Positions 49,143 through 51,617 of a DNA stretch of 51,617 nucleotides are shown here, in pieces. Position numbers and translations under genes: made by a program. The notes under the pieces are model-generated. The model did not search any database. It worked only from the letters and a program-made list of their open reading frames with translations, and was not told the origin of the DNA. The stretch is from Lentzea aerocolonigenes (GTDB lineage: Bacteria > Actinomycetota > Actinomycetes > Mycobacteriales > Pseudonocardiaceae). Numbering within the stretch: the first letter of the stretch is position 1; each line of letters starts with the position of its first letter. Location of the stretch: positions 1 through 51,617 of the forward strand of contig NZ_JYJG01000134.1 in NCBI RefSeq assembly GCF_000955955.1. Direction: 5' to 3'.

Positions 49143-50135
49143 ATGAAGAAGATCATCAATGATCCGGAAACCGTGGTTCAGGACGCGCTGCGGGGGATGC
49201 AGGCTGCCCATCCCGATCTGCTGTCCGTGCACTACGACCCGGCTGTCGTGGTGCGCGCGGACGCCCCGGCGCAGGGCAAGGTCGCGATCATCTCGGGTGG
49301 CGGGTCCGGCCACGAACCGCTGCACGGCGGGTTCGTCGGGCGCGGGATGCTCGACGCGGCCTGTCCCGGCGCGGTCTTCACGTCGCCGACGCCGGACCAG
49401 GTCGCCTCGGCCGTGTCGCTGACCGATGGTGGCGCGGGTGCGTTGCTGATCGTGAAGAACTACACCGGCGACGTCATGAACTTCGAGATGGCCGGTGAAA
49501 TCGCCGATTCCGAGGTGCGCTCGGTGGTGATCGACGACGACGTGGCGGTGCAGGACTCGCTCTACACGGCCGGCCGGCGCGGGGTCGGCGGCACGGTGCT
49601 GCTGGAAAAGATCGTGGGCGCGGCGGCGGACCGCGGCGACTCGCTGGACGCTTGTGTCGCTCTGGCCGAGCGGGTGATCGCGTCGGTGCGGTCGATGGGC
49701 CTTGCGCTGACCGCGTGCACGGTGCCGCACGTGGGCACGCCTTCGTTCGAACTGGCCGACGACGAGATGGAGATCGGGATCGGCATCCACGGCGAGCCGG
49801 GTCGCCAGCGAGTGCCGGTCGGGACGGCTTCCGAGATGGTGTCGGCGTTGCTCGATCCGATTCTGGAGGACCTGCCGTTCTCCTCCGGTGATCGGGTGCT
49901 GCTGTTCACGAACGGCATGGGCGGCACGCCGTTGATCGAGCTGTACTTGGCGCACGGGATCGCGGAGCAGTTGCTGGCTGATCGGGGGATCATGGTGGAA
50001 CGCAGGCTCGTCGGGCCTTTCATCACCAGTCTGGAGATGCAGGGCATGAGTCTCACGCTGCTGAAGCTGGACGACGAGATGGTTTCGCTGTGGGATGCGC
50101 CGGTGCACACTCCCGCGTTGCGGTGGGGGGTCTGA
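49143..50135 (+). CDS. dhaK: Dihydroxyacetone kinase subunit DhaK
   Basis: A 330-residue subunit binding dihydroxyacetone covalently through His (IGIGIHGEPGR). The GGGSGHEPLHGGFVG loop is characteristic. ATG (MKKIINDPETVV) follows GGGAGGG. First of a three-gene operon with DhaL two bases on. Confidence 0.95.
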   Translation: MKKIINDPETVVQDALRGMQAAHPDLLSVHYDPAVVVRADAPAQGKVAIISGGGSGHEPLHGGFVGRGMLDAACPGAVFTSPTPDQVASAVSLTDGGAGALLIVKNYTGDVMNFEMAGEIADSEVRSVVIDDDVAVQDSLYTAGRRGVGGTVLLEKIVGAAADRGDSLDACVALAERVIASVRSMGLALTACTVPHVGTPSFELADDEMEIGIGIHGEPGRQRVPVGTASEMVSALLDPILEDLPFSSGDRVLLFTNGMGGTPLIELYLAHGIAEQLLADRGIMVERRLVGPFITSLEMQGMSLTLLKLDDEMVSLWDAPVHTPALRWGV

Positions 50136-50136
50136 G

Positions 50137-50763
50137 GTGGGGTGCACGGCTGCTGACGTGGTCGCGGCGTTGCGATTGGCGGCCGGGGTGATCCAGGAGC
50201 ACCGCGATGAGCTGGTGCGGCTGGACCAGGCGATCGGGGACGCTGATCACGGCGAGAACATGCGGCGCGGCTTCACCGCGTTGTTGTCCCGTTTGGACAG
50301 TGAGGAAGCCACCTCTCCCGGCAAGGTTCTGAAGCTCGTGGCCACCACGCTCATCTCCACAGTGGGCGGTGCGGCGGGCCCGTTGTACGGCACGGCTTTC
50401 CTGCGGGCCTCAGCCGCGGTCGGAGATCTTCAGGAGCTGGACTGCGACGCCGTGGCCCGCGCCCTGCAAGCCGCTCTGGACGGCGTGGTGGCGCGCGGCA
50501 AGGCCGTGGTCGGCGACAAGACCATGGTCGACGCCCTGACCCCAGCCATCGCCGCGGCCGCATCCGTGGACGGTTCCGTGGCCGCGGTGCTGTCCGCCGC
50601 AGCCGACGCGGCGGCCGAGGGTGCGGAGTCGACGGTGCCCATGGTGGCGCGCAAGGGGCGTGCTTCCTACCTGGGTGAGCGCAGCGCCGGCCACCTCGAC
50701 CCAGGTGCCCGTTCGACAGCCCTGCTGCTGCGAGCGTTCGCTGATGCGGCGGCCAAGGCATGA
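50137..50763 (+). CDS. dhaL: Dihydroxyacetone kinase subunit DhaL
   Basis: A 208-residue ADP-binding subunit. The metal-binding segment is IGDADHGENMRRGF, followed by GGAAGPLYGTAF. In the PTS type, ADP stays bound and is re-phosphorylated by DhaM. GTG start overlapping a G-rich run; one base after dhaK's stop. Confidence 0.95.
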   Translation: MGCTAADVVAALRLAAGVIQEHRDELVRLDQAIGDADHGENMRRGFTALLSRLDSEEATSPGKVLKLVATTLISTVGGAAGPLYGTAFLRASAAVGDLQELDCDAVARALQAALDGVVARGKAVVGDKTMVDALTPAIAAAASVDGSVAAVLSAAADAAAEGAESTVPMVARKGRASYLGERSAGHLDPGARSTALLLRAFADAAAKA

Positions 50764-51452
50764 CGGCGCGCATAGGTCTGGTCATCGTGTCCCACAGCGA
50801 CATGCTCGCCAACGGAGTAGCCGAGCTCGCCGGCCAGATGGCCCCGGACGTTGCTGTTCTACCTGTGGGCGGTACGGAGGAAGGCTCGCTCGGTACCGAC
50901 TACGGCTCGGTGGTCGAGGCGCTGGCCGATGCCGACTCCGGTGCCGGCGTGGTGGTCCTCTACGACTTGGGCAGCGCGAAGATGACCGCTGAGATGGCGG
51001 TGGAGTCTGCTGACGAGCCCTCTCGGTACACCGTTGTGGACGCGCCACTCGTGGAAGGTGCCGTTGCCGCGGCTGTTGCGGCTCAAGGTGGGGGCTCTCA
51101 GGCAGAGGTGGCCGCTGCGGCGGAGGGAGCATCCGGTGAAGCTCCCGCGGCGATCACATCCCGGCCCGCACTGCATTTGGTGCAGGGGGCTGTGTCGGCT
51201 GAGGTGTTGTTGACCAATGAGGTCGGGTTGCATGCGCGGCCGGCTGCGTTGCTCGCGCGGACTGTTGCTGAGCTCGATGCCGATGTGGTGGTGCGGTACG
51301 GGGAAGGGGAGGCCAACGCGGCGAGTGTGCTGGCGTTGATGGGGCTCAGTGCGCCTGGGGGTGAGGCGATCACTGTGGTGGCTACTGGGAAGGACGCTGG
51401 GGAGGCGGTTCGGCGGATTGAGGAGTTGGCGGAGAGGGGGTTTGACGACTGA
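50760..51452 (+). CDS. dhaM: PTS-dependent dihydroxyacetone kinase phosphoryl donor DhaM (EIIA-HPr)
   Basis: A 230-residue fusion. The N-terminal EIIA-mannose-like domain (1-125) has the phosphorylatable His12 in VIVSHSD. After an Ala/Gly-rich linker (about 115-140), an HPr-like domain follows with NEVGLHARPAALLA. There is no enzyme I domain, so an external one must start the relay. ATGA overlap with dhaL. It makes the kinase PEP-dependent. Confidence 0.93.
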   Translation: MTARIGLVIVSHSDMLANGVAELAGQMAPDVAVLPVGGTEEGSLGTDYGSVVEALADADSGAGVVVLYDLGSAKMTAEMAVESADEPSRYTVVDAPLVEGAVAAAVAAQGGGSQAEVAAAAEGASGEAPAAITSRPALHLVQGAVSAEVLLTNEVGLHARPAALLARTVAELDADVVVRYGEGEANAASVLALMGLSAPGGEAITVVATGKDAGEAVRRIEELAERGFDD

Positions 51453-51525
51453 GCTGTCTGGTTCGTTGGTCGTGACCTTGCTGTCCGCGGCCGGGTGGGG
51501 GGTCGGGTTGGGTTGGGCGGGTTCT

Positions 51526-51613
51526 GTTGCGTGCGAATCGCGACTTTGGGCTGGTGGTCGGGTTGCGTTGAGCGAGTCCCGTTGCGTGCGAACCGCGACC
51601 GGGCGGGTGGTCG
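51526..51613 (+). repeat. Imperfect direct repeat at right edge
   Basis: Two copies of GTTGCGTGCGAAYCGCGAC, at 51526 and 51581, with GGTGGTCG after each; the period is 55 bases. No gene is visible in the last 165 bases. The tandem may continue beyond the window. Confidence 0.5.
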
Positions 51614-51617
51614 CCTT

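Overview
High-GC actinobacterial chromosome, most likely Pseudonocardiales (Lentzea, Saccharothrix or Actinosynnema type). The grounds are the GC-rich wobble positions, frequent GTG starts, many DUF3558 lipoproteins, an XRE/DUF397 pair, type VII secretion (T7SS) accessory genes and a backbone in mycobacterial order: rpmE, prfA, prmC, threonylcarbamoyl-AMP synthase, wecA, atpI, atpBEFHAGDC, a DUF2550 gene, a PduO adenosyltransferase, murA and, further on, nucS. No rRNA, tRNA, CRISPR array or intact insertion sequence was seen.

Layout. 0.1-5.6 kb: a membrane protein, then rpmE, prfA, an acyl-CoA thioesterase-like hydrolase, lipoamide dehydrogenase and prmC. 5.6-14.4 kb: an accessory block on the minus strand. 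It holds a small-protein pair, a tightly coupled T7SS substrate cassette (membrane peptide, EspC-like protein, frame-disrupted YbaB-like protein, EspG, WxG/Gly-rich protein) with no secretion machinery, a DUF3558 lipoprotein, an XRE/DUF397 pair, three very small genes between two copies of a 30-bp repeat, and two tandem membrane-anchored paralogues. 14.5-23.7 kb: threonylcarbamoyl-AMP synthase, wecA and the ATP synthase operon up to atpD, which is followed by a strong terminator. 23.8-30.4 kb: an insertion between atpD and atpC with an MFS transporter, a heterodimeric ABC exporter, an IS630 transposase remnant and an ECF sigma/membrane-protein pair. 30.5-37.7 kb: atpC, DUF2550, a strong terminator, cobalamin adenosyltransferase, an SDR/MarR divergent pair, murA, an adenosylcobalamin-dependent ethylmalonyl-CoA mutase and an enoyl-CoA hydratase-like gene. 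37.6-43.1 kb: small regulator/enzyme pairs (XRE-SDR, DJ-1/GlxA), a Nudix hydrolase, NucS and a duplicated zinc-ribbon protein. 43.2-51.5 kb: a sodium:solute symporter with a small partner, a DUF3558 lipoprotein, an aldehyde dehydrogenase, an iron-siderophore binding protein behind an IdeR-like box, and the PTS-type dihydroxyacetone kinase genes dhaKLM.

Genes that work together: ATP synthase subunits (atpC from its own promoter region); the adenosyltransferase, which makes the cofactor for the mutase 3 kb away; the T7SS cassette, which must use secretion machinery encoded elsewhere; and DhaK/L/M, which need an external PTS enzyme I. A striking feature is that many tail-to-tail gene pairs have no gap: four share a single CTAG as the stop codon on both strands.
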